This document shows positions 1 to 8,627 of a stretch of 64,000 nucleotides of DNA, one piece after another. The position numbers were made by a program, and so were the translations under genes. Numbering within the stretch: the first letter of the stretch is position 1; each line of letters starts with the position of its first letter. Source of the DNA: Actinoplanes flavus (GTDB lineage Bacteria > Actinomycetota > Actinomycetes > Mycobacteriales > Micromonosporaceae); the NCBI RefSeq assembly GCF_017592555.1, contig NZ_JAGFNS010000037.1, positions 18,269 through 82,268 on the forward strand, in the 5' to 3' direction. The notes under the pieces were generated by a model. It was not told the DNA's origin and did no database searches. It was given only the letters and a program-made list of their open reading frames with translations.

Positions 1-2
1 TC

Positions 3-272
3 ATGCCGCAGGCCGTGCTCACCCATGACGACCTGGTGGCCCCGTACGTCACGATCGCGTCCGGGGTGCGGCTGGGCGGCGGGGTGGTGCTGTCCGAGGG
101 CGCCTACGTCGGGGCCGGCGCGCTGCTGCGTGAGGGCGTGACCGTCGGCGCCTGGTCGCTGGTCGGGATGGGTTCGGTCGTGCTCGGCGACGTGCCCCCG
201 GCCGAGGTCTGGGCCGGCAGCCCGGCCCGCTTTCTCCGCAAGTCGTCCGTCCCGGAAAGGCAGAGTTCATGA
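3..272 (+). CDS. NeuD-like left-handed beta-helix acyltransferase, 5' truncated
   Basis: This is the C-terminal part of a sugar O- or N-acyltransferase; the gene enters from the left edge, so the ATG at 3 is probably internal. The 89 visible residues show hexapeptide-repeat periodicity (APYVTIASGVRLGGG, GAYVGAGALLREGVTVGAWS) followed by the usual end GSVVLGDVPPAEVWAGSPAR. This is the left-handed beta-helix fold of NeuD/PglD/WbbJ-type acetyltransferases that act on nucleotide sugars or glycans. Its stop overlaps the start of the DegT aminotransferase by 4 bp (ATGA). A PglD-like pairing, in which an amino-sugar is made and then acetylated, is therefore plausible. The exact substrate cannot be read from a fragment. 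Confidence 0.75.
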   Translation: MPQAVLTHDDLVAPYVTIASGVRLGGGVVLSEGAYVGAGALLREGVTVGAWSLVGMGSVVLGDVPPAEVWAGSPARFLRKSSVPERQSS

Positions 273-1366
273 CCCGCATCCCGCTCGTCGACCTGGCCGC
301 CGCGCACGCGGAGGTGGCCGAGGAGGTCGAGGCCGGATTCAAGCGCATCATCGCCGACACGGCGTTCATCGGCGGGGCCGAGGTGGCCGCGTTCGAGCGG
401 GAGTACGCCGCGTTCTCCGGGCTGCCGCACTGCGTCGGCGTGGCCAACGGCACCGACGCGCTGGAGCTGGCGTTCAAGGCGGTCGGTGTCGGGCCCGGCA
501 CCGAGGTGATCCTGCCGGCCAACACGTTCATCGCCACCGCCGAGGCGGTCGCCCGGGCCGGCGCCGACATCGTGCTGGTGGACTGCGATCCGCGTACCTA
601 TCTGATCGACGTCGAGGCCGCGCTCGCCGCGATCACGCCGCGGACCCGCGCCATCGCGCCGGTCCACCTGTACGGCCAGCTCGCCCCGGTCGAGCGGCTC
701 CGCGCCGGGATCGGCGGCCGGGACATCGCCGTCGTCGAGGACGCCGCCCAGTCGCAGGGCGCCACCCGGCACGGGCGCGGCTCCGGTGTGGACGGCATCG
801 CGGCGACCAGCTTCTACCCCGGCAAGAACCTCGGCGCCTACGGTGACGCGGGCGCCGTCACCACCGCCTCCGACGAGTGGGCCACCACGGTCCGCACCCT
901 CGGCAGCCACGGTGGCCTGCGCAAGTACCACCACGACCTGGTCGGCGTGAACAGCCGCCTCGACGGTCTCCAGGCGGTCGTGCTGCGCGCGAAGCTGGCC
1001 CGGCTGGCCTCCTGGAACGAGCGGCGCCGGGCCGCGGCCGCCCGCTACGACGAACTGCTCGCCGGGCTCGGCGAGGTGACCCGGCCGGTCGTTCTGGACG
1101 GCAACGTGCACGTGTGGCACATCTACTGTGTCCGGGTGCCGAACCGCGACGAGGTCCTCACGCGACTGAACGCGGCCGGGGTCGGCGCCGCCATCCACTA
1201 CCCGATCCCGGTGCACCGGACCGGCGCGTTCGCGTCGCTCGGCGGCTCGTTCCCGAACGCCGAGCGGGTGGCCCCGGAGATCCTGTCCCTGCCGATCTAC
1301 CCGCAGATCACCCCGGACCAGCAGGCCCGCGTGGCCGAGGCCCTGGCCGGGGCGCTGCGCCCCTGA
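269..1366 (+). CDS. DegT/DnrJ/EryC1/StrS-family PLP sugar aminotransferase
   Basis: A 365-aa fold-type I PLP enzyme that transfers an amino group to a keto-sugar nucleotide. Family signatures are visible: ANGTDALELAFKAVGVGPG near 59-77, the PLP-contacting VEDAAQSQGA near 156-165, and the Schiff-base lysine K186 in SFYPGKNLGAYGDAGA. C-terminal motifs VWHIYCVRVPNRDEV and IHYPIPVHRTGAF are typical of the family. Length is normal. It overlaps the upstream acyltransferase by 4 bp and is followed 12 bp later by an MFS gene, so it is probably translated in one operon. The most likely role is making an amino-sugar residue for the polysaccharide encoded downstream. Confidence 0.9.
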   Translation: MTRIPLVDLAAAHAEVAEEVEAGFKRIIADTAFIGGAEVAAFEREYAAFSGLPHCVGVANGTDALELAFKAVGVGPGTEVILPANTFIATAEAVARAGADIVLVDCDPRTYLIDVEAALAAITPRTRAIAPVHLYGQLAPVERLRAGIGGRDIAVVEDAAQSQGATRHGRGSGVDGIAATSFYPGKNLGAYGDAGAVTTASDEWATTVRTLGSHGGLRKYHHDLVGVNSRLDGLQAVVLRAKLARLASWNERRRAAAARYDELLAGLGEVTRPVVLDGNVHVWHIYCVRVPNRDEVLTRLNAAGVGAAIHYPIPVHRTGAFASLGGSFPNAERVAPEILSLPIYPQITPDQQARVAEALAGALRP

Positions 1367-1378
1367 GGAAAGCGCACC

Positions 1379-2605
1379 GTGTATGTGACGATCCGCGACC
1401 GCCCGGCCGACGGGGCCGGCGCCACCGCCGGGAAGGTCTCCGCGACCGTGCTGCTGCTGGGCACGGTCAGCCTGCTCACCGACGTCTCCTCCGAGATGGT
1501 GGCGTCGGTTCTGCCGCTGTACCTGACGGCGGCGGTCGGGTTGAACCCGGTGGCGTTCGGCTTCCTGGACGGGATGTACCAGGGGGTCAGCGCGTTCCTG
1601 CGGATCGCCGGCGGCTACGCCGGTGACCGTGGCGGGCAGCCCAAGTGGGTGGCGGTCGTGGGATACGGCGCCTCCGCGATCAGCCGGATCGCCATGCTCG
1701 CGGCCACCGGATTCGCCGCGATCACCGCGGTGGTCACCGCCGACCGTCTCGGCAAGGGCCTGCGGACCGCGCCCCGGGACGCGCTGATCGCCGAGGCGTC
1801 CGATCCGGCGATGCTGGGCCGCGCCTTCGGGGTGCACCGGGCACTGGACACGGTCGGCGCGGCGCTCGGGCCGCTTGTCGCGTTCGCGCTGCTGTGGAGC
1901 GTGCCCGGCAGCTACGACTCGATCTTCGTGGTGTCGTTCGCGTTCGCGGTCGTCGGACTCGCGGTGCTGGTGCTGTTCGTCCCGAACCTGCGGACCGCGG
2001 GCGCGACGGCCCGGATCGGGCTGCGGAACGCCGTACGCGAGATCGGCCGCCGTGGGCTGCGCGGGCCGCTGCTCGCCGCCGGGATGCTGGGCCTGCTGAC
2101 CGTCGGCGACGGATTCCTCTACCTGACGTTGCAGGACCGCGACGACTTCGCGGCCGTGTGGTTCCCGCTGCTGTACGTGGGGACCAACGTCGCGTACCTG
2201 GCGCTGGCCGTGCCGCTGGGCCGCCTCGCCGACCGGGTGGGCCGGGCCCGGGTCCTGGTCGCCGGGCACGTCGCGCTCGTCGTCTGCTATTTGCTCGGCG
2301 CGTTTCCGTCCGGCGGGATCGGGTCGACCGTGACCGTCCTGCTGCTGCTCGGCGTCTTCTACGCGGCCACCGACGGGGTGCTGCCGGCGCTGATCAGCCG
2401 TCTCGCGCCGGCTCGGGCCCGGGGCAGCGCGATCGCCGCCGCGCAGACCGTGGTGGCGCTGGCCCGGTTCGCGTCGTCGCTGTTGTTCGGCCTGCTCTGG
2501 AGCGTCGGCGGCCCGGCGTCGTCGCTGCTGCTGTTCGCCGCGCTGCTGACCGCGGCCATCCCGGTGGCGGCGTGGATGCTGCGCGGCGCCGAGGTGGCCC
2601 GATGA
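1379..2605 (+). CDS. MFS transporter
   Basis: A 408-aa integral membrane protein with about 11-12 hydrophobic segments. It has a major-facilitator cytoplasmic loop after TM2 (GGYAGDRGGQPKW) and an equivalent loop in the second half (LGRLADRVGRARVLV). The N-terminal half (LLTDVSSEMVASVLPLYL) is typical of the drug/sugar-phosphate-like MFS group often annotated as multidrug exporters. The GTG start at 1379 is chosen because GAGGAA lies just upstream, around 1365. Its stop overlaps the next gene by 4 bp. The substrate is unknown; export of a glycan precursor or small molecule fits the context but is inference. Confidence 0.85.
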   Translation: MYVTIRDRPADGAGATAGKVSATVLLLGTVSLLTDVSSEMVASVLPLYLTAAVGLNPVAFGFLDGMYQGVSAFLRIAGGYAGDRGGQPKWVAVVGYGASAISRIAMLAATGFAAITAVVTADRLGKGLRTAPRDALIAEASDPAMLGRAFGVHRALDTVGAALGPLVAFALLWSVPGSYDSIFVVSFAFAVVGLAVLVLFVPNLRTAGATARIGLRNAVREIGRRGLRGPLLAAGMLGLLTVGDGFLYLTLQDRDDFAAVWFPLLYVGTNVAYLALAVPLGRLADRVGRARVLVAGHVALVVCYLLGAFPSGGIGSTVTVLLLLGVFYAATDGVLPALISRLAPARARGSAIAAAQTVVALARFASSLLFGLLWSVGGPASSLLLFAALLTAAIPVAAWMLRGAEVAR

Positions 2606-3645
2606 GCGCACGCGTGCGGGCCGCCGTCCTCGCGGCGGTCCTGATCATGGCCTTGACCGGGGCGGCGGGCTATGTGTGGAAGGTCCGGGCGGACCAGGCC
2701 GCGTCCCTGGCCGCGGCTCCCGCGGTCGCGCGGGGCGGCGATCTCGCGACCGTACGAGCGGCGCCCCACCTGGTGTTCCGCAGCACCGCGCTGGGCCGGG
2801 AGTACGGCCGGGTCGCCGTGGTCCCGCTGAGCGACCCCGGCGGCGCACGCACGTTCACCCCGGCCACCTGCGAACGGGTCCACGCCACGGCGGTGGACGC
2901 GATCTGCCTGTCCGCCGACCGTGGTCTCGTCACCACGTACCAGGCTCGCCTGCTCGGCACGGACTGGGCGCCCGTCCGGGACCTGCCGCTGACCGGGATC
3001 CCCAGCCGGGCCCGGCTGTCCCGGGACGGGGCTCTCGCGGCCACGACGACGTTCGTGTTCGGCGACTCCTACGCCAACCCGGGGCAGTTCTCCACGCGGA
3101 CCGTCGTCACCCGTACCGGGGGTGAGGTGATCGGCGACCTGGAGAAGTTCCGGCTGGTCGTCGACGGCCGCACGATCACCGCGGCGGACCGCAACCTCTG
3201 GGGTGTCACGTTCGCCGGCGGCGACACGTTCTACGCCACCGCCGCTTCGGGTGGGAAGACCTGGCTGGTGCGGGGCAGCCTGTCCGCGCGTACCGTCACG
3301 GCCCTGCGCGGCGACGTGGAGTGCCCGTCGCTGTCGCCGGACGGCACCCGGATCGCCTTCAAGAAGCACGGCGACCTGCCGGCCGGCCGGTGGCGGCTGG
3401 CCGTCCACGATCTGCGTACCGGGGCCGAGACCCTGCTCGCCGAAACGCGCAGCGTCGACGACCAGGTGGAATGGCTCGACGACGGCACGATCGTCTACGG
3501 GCTGCCGCGACAGGCCTCCGGCACCGCCTCCAGCGACGTGTGGAAGGTCCCGGCCGACGGCGCCGGCGCACCCGAACTGTTGATCAGGGACGCCTGGTCT
3601 CCCGCGGTCGTCCGCACCGCCCTCGCAGAAGGGAACCACCCGTGA
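2602..3645 (+). CDS. Membrane-anchored TolB/WD40-like beta-propeller protein
   Basis: A 347-aa protein starting at ATG 2602, which overlaps the MFS stop (ATGA). Residues about 7-22 form a single hydrophobic segment (AAVLAAVLIMALTGAAGYVW), a signal anchor. The rest is extracytoplasmic and contains propeller-like blades such as LSRDGALAAT, CPSLSPDGTRIAFKKHGDL and WRLAVHDLRTGAETLLAETR, which match the PD40/TolB repeat style. No catalytic motif is visible. It sits in a 4-bp-overlapping chain with the MFS gene before it and the beta-helix gene after it, so it is probably a surface accessory protein of the polysaccharide system. Function beyond that is unknown. Confidence 0.75.
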   Translation: MSARVRAAVLAAVLIMALTGAAGYVWKVRADQAASLAAAPAVARGGDLATVRAAPHLVFRSTALGREYGRVAVVPLSDPGGARTFTPATCERVHATAVDAICLSADRGLVTTYQARLLGTDWAPVRDLPLTGIPSRARLSRDGALAATTTFVFGDSYANPGQFSTRTVVTRTGGEVIGDLEKFRLVVDGRTITAADRNLWGVTFAGGDTFYATAASGGKTWLVRGSLSARTVTALRGDVECPSLSPDGTRIAFKKHGDLPAGRWRLAVHDLRTGAETLLAETRSVDDQVEWLDDGTIVYGLPRQASGTASSDVWKVPADGAGAPELLIRDAWSPAVVRTALAEGNHP

Positions 3646-4760
3646 CCGACACCGGTACCGAGGGACGCGTCCGCGGCTGGCGCGGCCGGGCGGTGATCGC
3701 CGTCCTGGGCGTGGCCGTGCTGGCCGCCGCCGGGTACGTGGCGATCCAGTACCGCGACACCGACGGCGGCGGCCCACTGGTCGCCGGCTCACCGAACGCG
3801 CCCGCCGACGGCGCGCCGGCCACGGCGGTCACCCCGTCCGCGCCGGCGGGCTCGCTGCCGCCGTCGTTGTCGGCCTCGGCCGCCACCGCCAGCGCGAGCG
3901 CGTCCGGACCGGCGTCGCCGTCGCCGTCGAAGACGACGGCGGCCAAACCGTCGACCGGCGGATTCCCGGGCGCCCACAACACCGGTGTCCCGGCCGGCAC
4001 CAACCTGACGAGGTACTCCGGCCCGTGCACGGTCACGGCGAACCGAACCGTGGTCACCGGCAAGATCATCAACTGCGACCCGTTCCTGATCAACGCCCGC
4101 GACGTCGTGATCCGCAAGAGCCTGATCAAGGGCACCCTGACCACGACCGAGGGCACCGGCTTCTCCTTCACCCTCGAGGACTCCGAGGTCGCCGCCGGCA
4201 TGTGGCAGGGCCCGGCCGTGCTCAGCACCAACATGACGATCCGCCGCTCCGACATCCACGGCGGGCAGACGTCGGTCAGCTGCTACGCCAACTGCGACAT
4301 CCGCGACTCGTGGCTGCACGGCCAGTTGCTCAAGGACGGCACCGACTGGCATCTGGGTGGCTTCCTGGCCAACGACACCAACGGCAACGGCCGCAGCAAC
4401 GTGACCCTGATCCACAACACGATCGTCTGCGACGCCGCCAGCAACAGCGCGGGCGGCGGCTGCTCCGGCAACGTCAACCTCTTCCCCGACTTCGGCCCGG
4501 TCTCCGGCATCGTCATCAGGAACAACTTCCTCGGCGCCAGCGAGCACGTGTCGTACTGCCTCTACGGCGGCTCCGAGGAGAACAAGCAGTACAACGACGG
4601 CGTACGGGACATCGTCGTCGAGAACAACGTGTTCGAACGCGGCTCCAACCGCAAATGCGGCGGCTACGGTCCGGTCACCAGCTTCGACACCAAGCTGCCC
4701 GGCAACCGCTGGACCGGCAACATCTGGTCCGACGGCAAGCCCGTTCCGCCGGCGAACTGA
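3642..4760 (+). CDS. Membrane-anchored right-handed parallel beta-helix protein
   Basis: A 372-aa protein; GTG 3642 overlaps the preceding stop (GTGA). It has a short cytoplasmic tail, one TM segment at about residues 17-36, an Ala/Ser/Pro-rich wall-spanning linker at about 45-105, and then a beta-helix domain. The domain shows stacked coils (VTGKIINCDPFLINARDVVIRKS, IRRSDIHGGQ, CDIRDSWLHGQ, VVENNVFERG) and several Cys residues suited to disulfides outside the cell. This architecture is common in pectate-lyase-like or carbohydrate-binding and -modifying surface proteins. I do not see an unambiguous catalytic set. It closes the four-gene chain that starts with the DegT enzyme. Confidence 0.75.
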   Translation: MTDTGTEGRVRGWRGRAVIAVLGVAVLAAAGYVAIQYRDTDGGGPLVAGSPNAPADGAPATAVTPSAPAGSLPPSLSASAATASASASGPASPSPSKTTAAKPSTGGFPGAHNTGVPAGTNLTRYSGPCTVTANRTVVTGKIINCDPFLINARDVVIRKSLIKGTLTTTEGTGFSFTLEDSEVAAGMWQGPAVLSTNMTIRRSDIHGGQTSVSCYANCDIRDSWLHGQLLKDGTDWHLGGFLANDTNGNGRSNVTLIHNTIVCDAASNSAGGGCSGNVNLFPDFGPVSGIVIRNNFLGASEHVSYCLYGGSEENKQYNDGVRDIVVENNVFERGSNRKCGGYGPVTSFDTKLPGNRWTGNIWSDGKPVPPAN

Positions 4761-4792
4761 TCCCCACGTCGATAGTGAGGTAGCACCGTCCG

Positions 4793-6601
4793 ATGAGAGC
4801 CTTCCTCTGCGTGTCCCTCGCGCCGGGCGCGCCCGAGCGCCTGCGCCGGCCGGTTCAGGCGGCTCTCGACTGCCTCACCGACGCCGACACCACCGTCGAG
4901 AACCCGCAGCGGTCCGCCTCCGAGTGGATCGCCGTCGCGGGGGGCGAGCCGGGCGACACCCCTCCGGCAGACGACAGACCCTTCACGGTACGGCTGGCGC
5001 GCGCCGTGCGTACCCGGGAATCCTCGCTGGACACCGCCGACCTCGGCGCCCTGCTCACCGCCGGCGGATCCGCGCTGGCCGGCCTCCTGCCACCGTTCGC
5101 CGCCGCCCACCGGGCGACCTCCGGCGGCCCGGTCCTGGTCGCCGGCGACTGGCTCGGCTTCCGCCAGCTCTACCGATGGACCGCCCCCGGCGTCGCCGCC
5201 GTCTCCACCAGCGCCCGCGCCCTGGCCGTGCTGGCCGGCGCCGGCTTCGACGCCGCCGGCCTCGGCGCACAGGCCCTGATCGGCTGGCAGATCGGCGACG
5301 CCACCATCTTCCCCGGCGTCACCGCCCTGCCGCCCGCCTCGATCGCCACCCTGCACGAGGGCACACTGACCGTCCGGCAGTACGCCGCGCCGCCCGCGCG
5401 CGCCGCGACACCCCCGGCCCTGGACGACGCGGTGGCCGAGATGGCCGACATCCTGCGCGCCTTCGAGACCGCCTACGTCGACCAGCACCCGGACACGGTT
5501 CTCCAGCTCACCGGCGGGCACGACTCCCGCATCCTGCTGGCAGCCGTCCCACCGGCGCTGCGCCCCGGCCTGCGCGCGATGACCCTGGGCACGCCGGGCA
5601 GCGCCGACGTCCGGATCGCCGCCGACCTGTCCCGGCGCCTCGGCCTGCGGCACCAGGTGCACCGGATGGACGAGCAGCGCTGGCCCGAGCCCGAAGCGGC
5701 TCACCACCTGGCCCTGGACGCCGCCCGCGCTCTGGAGTGCCTGGCCAGCCCACTCGCCCTGGCCCCGCTGCTGCTCGCCGAGAGCCACCTGGAGCAGGGG
5801 CACCGGCTCTCCGGCCTGGGCGGCGAGGTGGCCCGCGGCTTCTACTACGCCGGCCAGCCGGCCCACGCCACCACGTCCCCACAGCTAGTCGAGCGCCTGG
5901 CCCGCTGGCGCCTGTTCAGCAACGAGGCCGTCGCGCCGGACGCCCTGGACCCGTCGGTGCTGGCCGCCGCCCGGGCGTCCACGCTGGGCCGGCTCACCGA
6001 ACTCTTCCCCGGCGGCGACTGGATGCGCGCCACCGACGACTTCTATCTGCTGCACCGCATGCACCGCTGGGCCGGCGTCCACGGCACGGTCGCCGCGGTC
6101 CGCCGGCACTTCATCAACCCGATGTTCGATCGCCGGTTCATCGAGCTGGCGCTGGCGGTCTCCCCCGCCGACAAACGGGACTCCCAGCTGCTGGGCCGCC
6201 TGATGAGCCGCCTCGACCCGGCCCTGGCCGCGATACCCCTGGACACCGGCCTGGTCCCGGCCCGGCTCGGCGCCCGCTCGCTGCGCAGCCGACTGGCCAC
6301 CCGTACGGTCGAAGCCCGCAAGATCGCCGGCAAGGTCGGTCAGCGCCTCACCCGCGGACGGCGGCCGCAACTCGGCGCCACCGAGTACGCCACCCTGGTC
6401 CTCACGCACTGGCGAGCCGAACCGAAGGTCTGCGCACCGCTCTACACGGTCCCGTCGCTGCGCGCGGAGTGGCTCGACGGCCTGCTGACCGGCGCGCACG
6501 ACGCCGACGCCACCACGATCGCCTTCCTGATCAACCTGCTGGCCGCCACCCCGGAGCCCGGACCGCTCCGGGGTGGACCGGCCCCTCAGGCGGAGCCGTA
6601 G
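4793..6601 (+). CDS. Asparagine-synthase-like ATP-dependent amidotransferase, no glutaminase cysteine
   Basis: A 602-aa protein with two parts. Residues 1 to about 205 resemble a degenerate N-terminal glutaminase-like domain; it begins MRAFLC, so the essential Cys at position 2 is missing. Residues from about 215 form an asparagine-synthase PP-loop ATPase, with TGGHDS at 240-245 in place of the usual SGGxDS. Proteins of this shape activate a carboxylate by adenylation and join it to an amine, as in lasso-peptide cyclases and polysaccharide-cluster homologues. Possible work is amidating a uronic acid, since a UDP-glucose dehydrogenase lies in this region. A GAGG ribosome site lies 12 nt upstream. 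Its 3' end overlaps the converging glycosyltransferase by 16 bp. Confidence 0.8.
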   Translation: MRAFLCVSLAPGAPERLRRPVQAALDCLTDADTTVENPQRSASEWIAVAGGEPGDTPPADDRPFTVRLARAVRTRESSLDTADLGALLTAGGSALAGLLPPFAAAHRATSGGPVLVAGDWLGFRQLYRWTAPGVAAVSTSARALAVLAGAGFDAAGLGAQALIGWQIGDATIFPGVTALPPASIATLHEGTLTVRQYAAPPARAATPPALDDAVAEMADILRAFETAYVDQHPDTVLQLTGGHDSRILLAAVPPALRPGLRAMTLGTPGSADVRIAADLSRRLGLRHQVHRMDEQRWPEPEAAHHLALDAARALECLASPLALAPLLLAESHLEQGHRLSGLGGEVARGFYYAGQPAHATTSPQLVERLARWRLFSNEAVAPDALDPSVLAAARASTLGRLTELFPGGDWMRATDDFYLLHRMHRWAGVHGTVAAVRRHFINPMFDRRFIELALAVSPADKRDSQLLGRLMSRLDPALAAIPLDTGLVPARLGARSLRSRLATRTVEARKIAGKVGQRLTRGRRPQLGATEYATLVLTHWRAEPKVCAPLYTVPSLRAEWLDGLLTGAHDADATTIAFLINLLAATPEPGPLRGGPAPQAEP

Positions 6602-7800
6602 ACCTCGTCCTCGATGGCCTCCCGGGTGACCCGCTTCGCCGTCTCCCACGGCGTCCGCCGGATGGTGCCCGCCACCTCCGCCGGTGCGGGCGCCGTGCCG
6701 GAGACGACATCGCTCAGCGCCTCGGCGATGCTGGAACCGGTCGGGCTCACCCAGCGAACGGCCGGGTTGTCCATGCTGGCCTTGGCGTACTCGTTCTCGA
6801 CCGCGACCGGCACCACACCGCACGCCAGCATCTCGTCCGGAACCAGGGACAGGTTGGTGAAGGACATGGCGATGCCCGCGGCGCACCGGTTGTACAGTTC
6901 GGCGAGCTGGGCGGGGCGCATCGTGCCGTGGTTGGTGTGCGGGAAGGGCGGCTTCACCGTGGCGTCACCGAACAGATGGATCTCCTGGTCCGGGTGCAGG
7001 CGGTGGAACTCCCGCAGAGCCAGCGCCCCGAGGATGAACCCGCGGCGGGCGTAGTCACGTTTGGCGTAGAACACCACACCGTTGCGCCGGTCCGGATTGG
7101 TCAACTGGTAGACGTCGGTGTCGACGCCGAACTCGGCGACCGCGGCGTCGACGCCGAAACGGTCGCGGAGCAGGTCACGCAGCATCGGGCCGACCACGAT
7201 CGGGCGGAACCCGAACCGGTACGTGTCCTCCGCCAGGACATGGTGCGAGCCCATCGGATAGAACAGCGGCTCGAAGTCCTGGATGAAGTACAGCCGCCGG
7301 GTCACCAGGTCCCGGTGCGCCGCCAGCACGTGCGCTGTCTCCCAGCCGGAGGCCACGTACGCGTCGAGCGGCCCCAGACCGTCGGCGACCGACCGCACCT
7401 CCGCCTTCATGGCCGGCCAGTGGTCGCGGATGACCCGCGCGTGCCGGGCCAGCTCGCCGCCGTACACGTCATGGGTGTATAGCACGCACCGGTGACCCGC
7501 CGACTCCATGCCCTCGACCATCCGGAAGAGGGTGGTGTGACCGCCGGAGCCGGGCGCCGGCGGCGTGCAGATCCACCCGACCGTCAGCGGTGTGCCGCGG
7601 GCCGGCCGCTGGGCCGGCGTCCGGAGGTCGAGCCGCCGCGAGTCGGCGATCAGGTCCAGGTCCAGCCTGGCGTTCAGCTCGGAGGCGCCGAGCCGGTCGT
7701 AGGCCGCCCGCACAGCCCGCTGGGCGAGGCCCCGGGCACCGGCGGAACGCAGCACCCGCAGAGCCTCCCGGCCCCGGGCGGCGGAGAACATGCCACTCAT
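6586..7800 (-). CDS. Glycosyltransferase, WsaF/GT4-like
   Basis: A 404-aa glycosyltransferase. ATG at 7800 is chosen over longer readings because it overlaps the upstream permease stop by 4 bp (ATGA). The N-terminal domain includes GWICTPPAPGSGGHTTLFRM, a typical acceptor-side glycine-rich loop. The C-terminal GT-B half has IQDFEPLFYPMG, GVDTDVYQL, YAKRDYARRGF and the donor-binding stretch MSFTNLSLVPDEMLACG. These motifs match rhamnan-type GT4 enzymes such as WsaF, consistent with the rml genes at 28-31 kb. It is last in an apparent operon GT2, ABC ATPase, ABC permease, GT4. Confidence 0.85.
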   Translation of the reverse strand: MSGMFSAARGREALRVLRSAGARGLAQRAVRAAYDRLGASELNARLDLDLIADSRRLDLRTPAQRPARGTPLTVGWICTPPAPGSGGHTTLFRMVEGMESAGHRCVLYTHDVYGGELARHARVIRDHWPAMKAEVRSVADGLGPLDAYVASGWETAHVLAAHRDLVTRRLYFIQDFEPLFYPMGSHHVLAEDTYRFGFRPIVVGPMLRDLLRDRFGVDAAVAEFGVDTDVYQLTNPDRRNGVVFYAKRDYARRGFILGALALREFHRLHPDQEIHLFGDATVKPPFPHTNHGTMRPAQLAELYNRCAAGIAMSFTNLSLVPDEMLACGVVPVAVENEYAKASMDNPAVRWVSPTGSSIAEALSDVVSGTAPAPAEVAGTIRRTPWETAKRVTREAIEDEVYGSA

Positions 7801-8627
7801 ATGCTCAGAATCCCCAAACGGCGGGCCAGGCGCAGCGCCCGGTCGAAGACGAACAGGCCGGTCGCGAACGCGACCACGCAGAAGACGGCGAGGATGCCGA
7901 TCGACAGAGCCGGGTCCATGTGACCGCCGGAGGCGGAGCCCATCAACAGCTGGCGTTCGGCGTCGATCACGTAGGTGTGCGGGACCAGGTAGCTGGCCCA
8001 CCGGATCCACGGCGGCAGCACGTCGATCGGGAACAGCGCGCCACCGAGCACCGACGCGGCCAGGCTGTACAGGGCCACCACCGGCTCGCCGCGCTTGAAC
8101 AGCAGGATGAACGCGGCGGCGAAGGAGCCGAGCGCGTTGCAGGCCGCGACCCCGAGGAAGAGCACCAGCAGGGCGAGCGGGATCGCGCCGACGTCGATGG
8201 AGCCGCCCAGCAACAGACCGATGGCGACCATGACGCAGGCGAGCAGGGCGCCGGTGAAGCTGCGCCAGATGTTCATGGCCACCGGGATGAGCGCCCACGG
8301 CACCGGCTCGACCAGGTACGTCTCCAGCGTGCCGCGTTCCATCGCGAAGCTGAGCCGGCCGGTCAGACCGGTGAGCGCGTCCTGGAGGCCGGCGATGACC
8401 GCGGTGCCGATCAGCATGGTCATGAACAGGTCGTCGCTGATCGCCAGGAAGGTGCTCTGGAAGTAGTAGAGCAGCACCGGAAAGACCACGGCGAGGTAGC
8501 GCAGGATGGTGGAGGCCGGGAACATCCGCTCCTCGACCAGGTCGATCCGGATGTAGCCCTCGAACGTGTCGAGGACCTTGCGGGCCCGGCCGCGCCGGTG
8601 GACCGCGCTGGGGTAGGCCAGGCTCAT
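7797..8627 (-). CDS. ABC-2 type transporter permease
   Basis: A 276-aa membrane protein with six hydrophobic segments. ATG 8627 overlaps the stop of the ATPase gene by 4 bp; a longer in-frame reading to 8882 runs through that gene and is a shadow. The conserved ABC-2 end is present (ASVLGGALFPIDVLPPWIRWASYLVPHTYVIDAER, close to the family pattern G-FP-LP-----PLT). It pairs with the ATPase just upstream. Flanking glycosyltransferases on both sides make polysaccharide or glycolipid export likely, although the general DrrB-like family also exports drugs. Confidence 0.85.
   Translation of the reverse strand: MSLAYPSAVHRRGRARKVLDTFEGYIRIDLVEERMFPASTILRYLAVVFPVLLYYFQSTFLAISDDLFMTMLIGTAVIAGLQDALTGLTGRLSFAMERGTLETYLVEPVPWALIPVAMNIWRSFTGALLACVMVAIGLLLGGSIDVGAIPLALLVLFLGVAACNALGSFAAAFILLFKRGEPVVALYSLAASVLGGALFPIDVLPPWIRWASYLVPHTYVIDAERQLLMGSASGGHMDPALSIGILAVFCVVAFATGLFVFDRALRLARRLGILSI

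Noticed and set aside
104..2611. An 835-codon minus-strand reading across the aminotransferase and MFS genes
   Set aside because: GC-rich antisense shadow; composition is Arg/Gln/Gly/Ala-rich with no hydrophobic pattern or motif, and it runs opposite two convincing genes.
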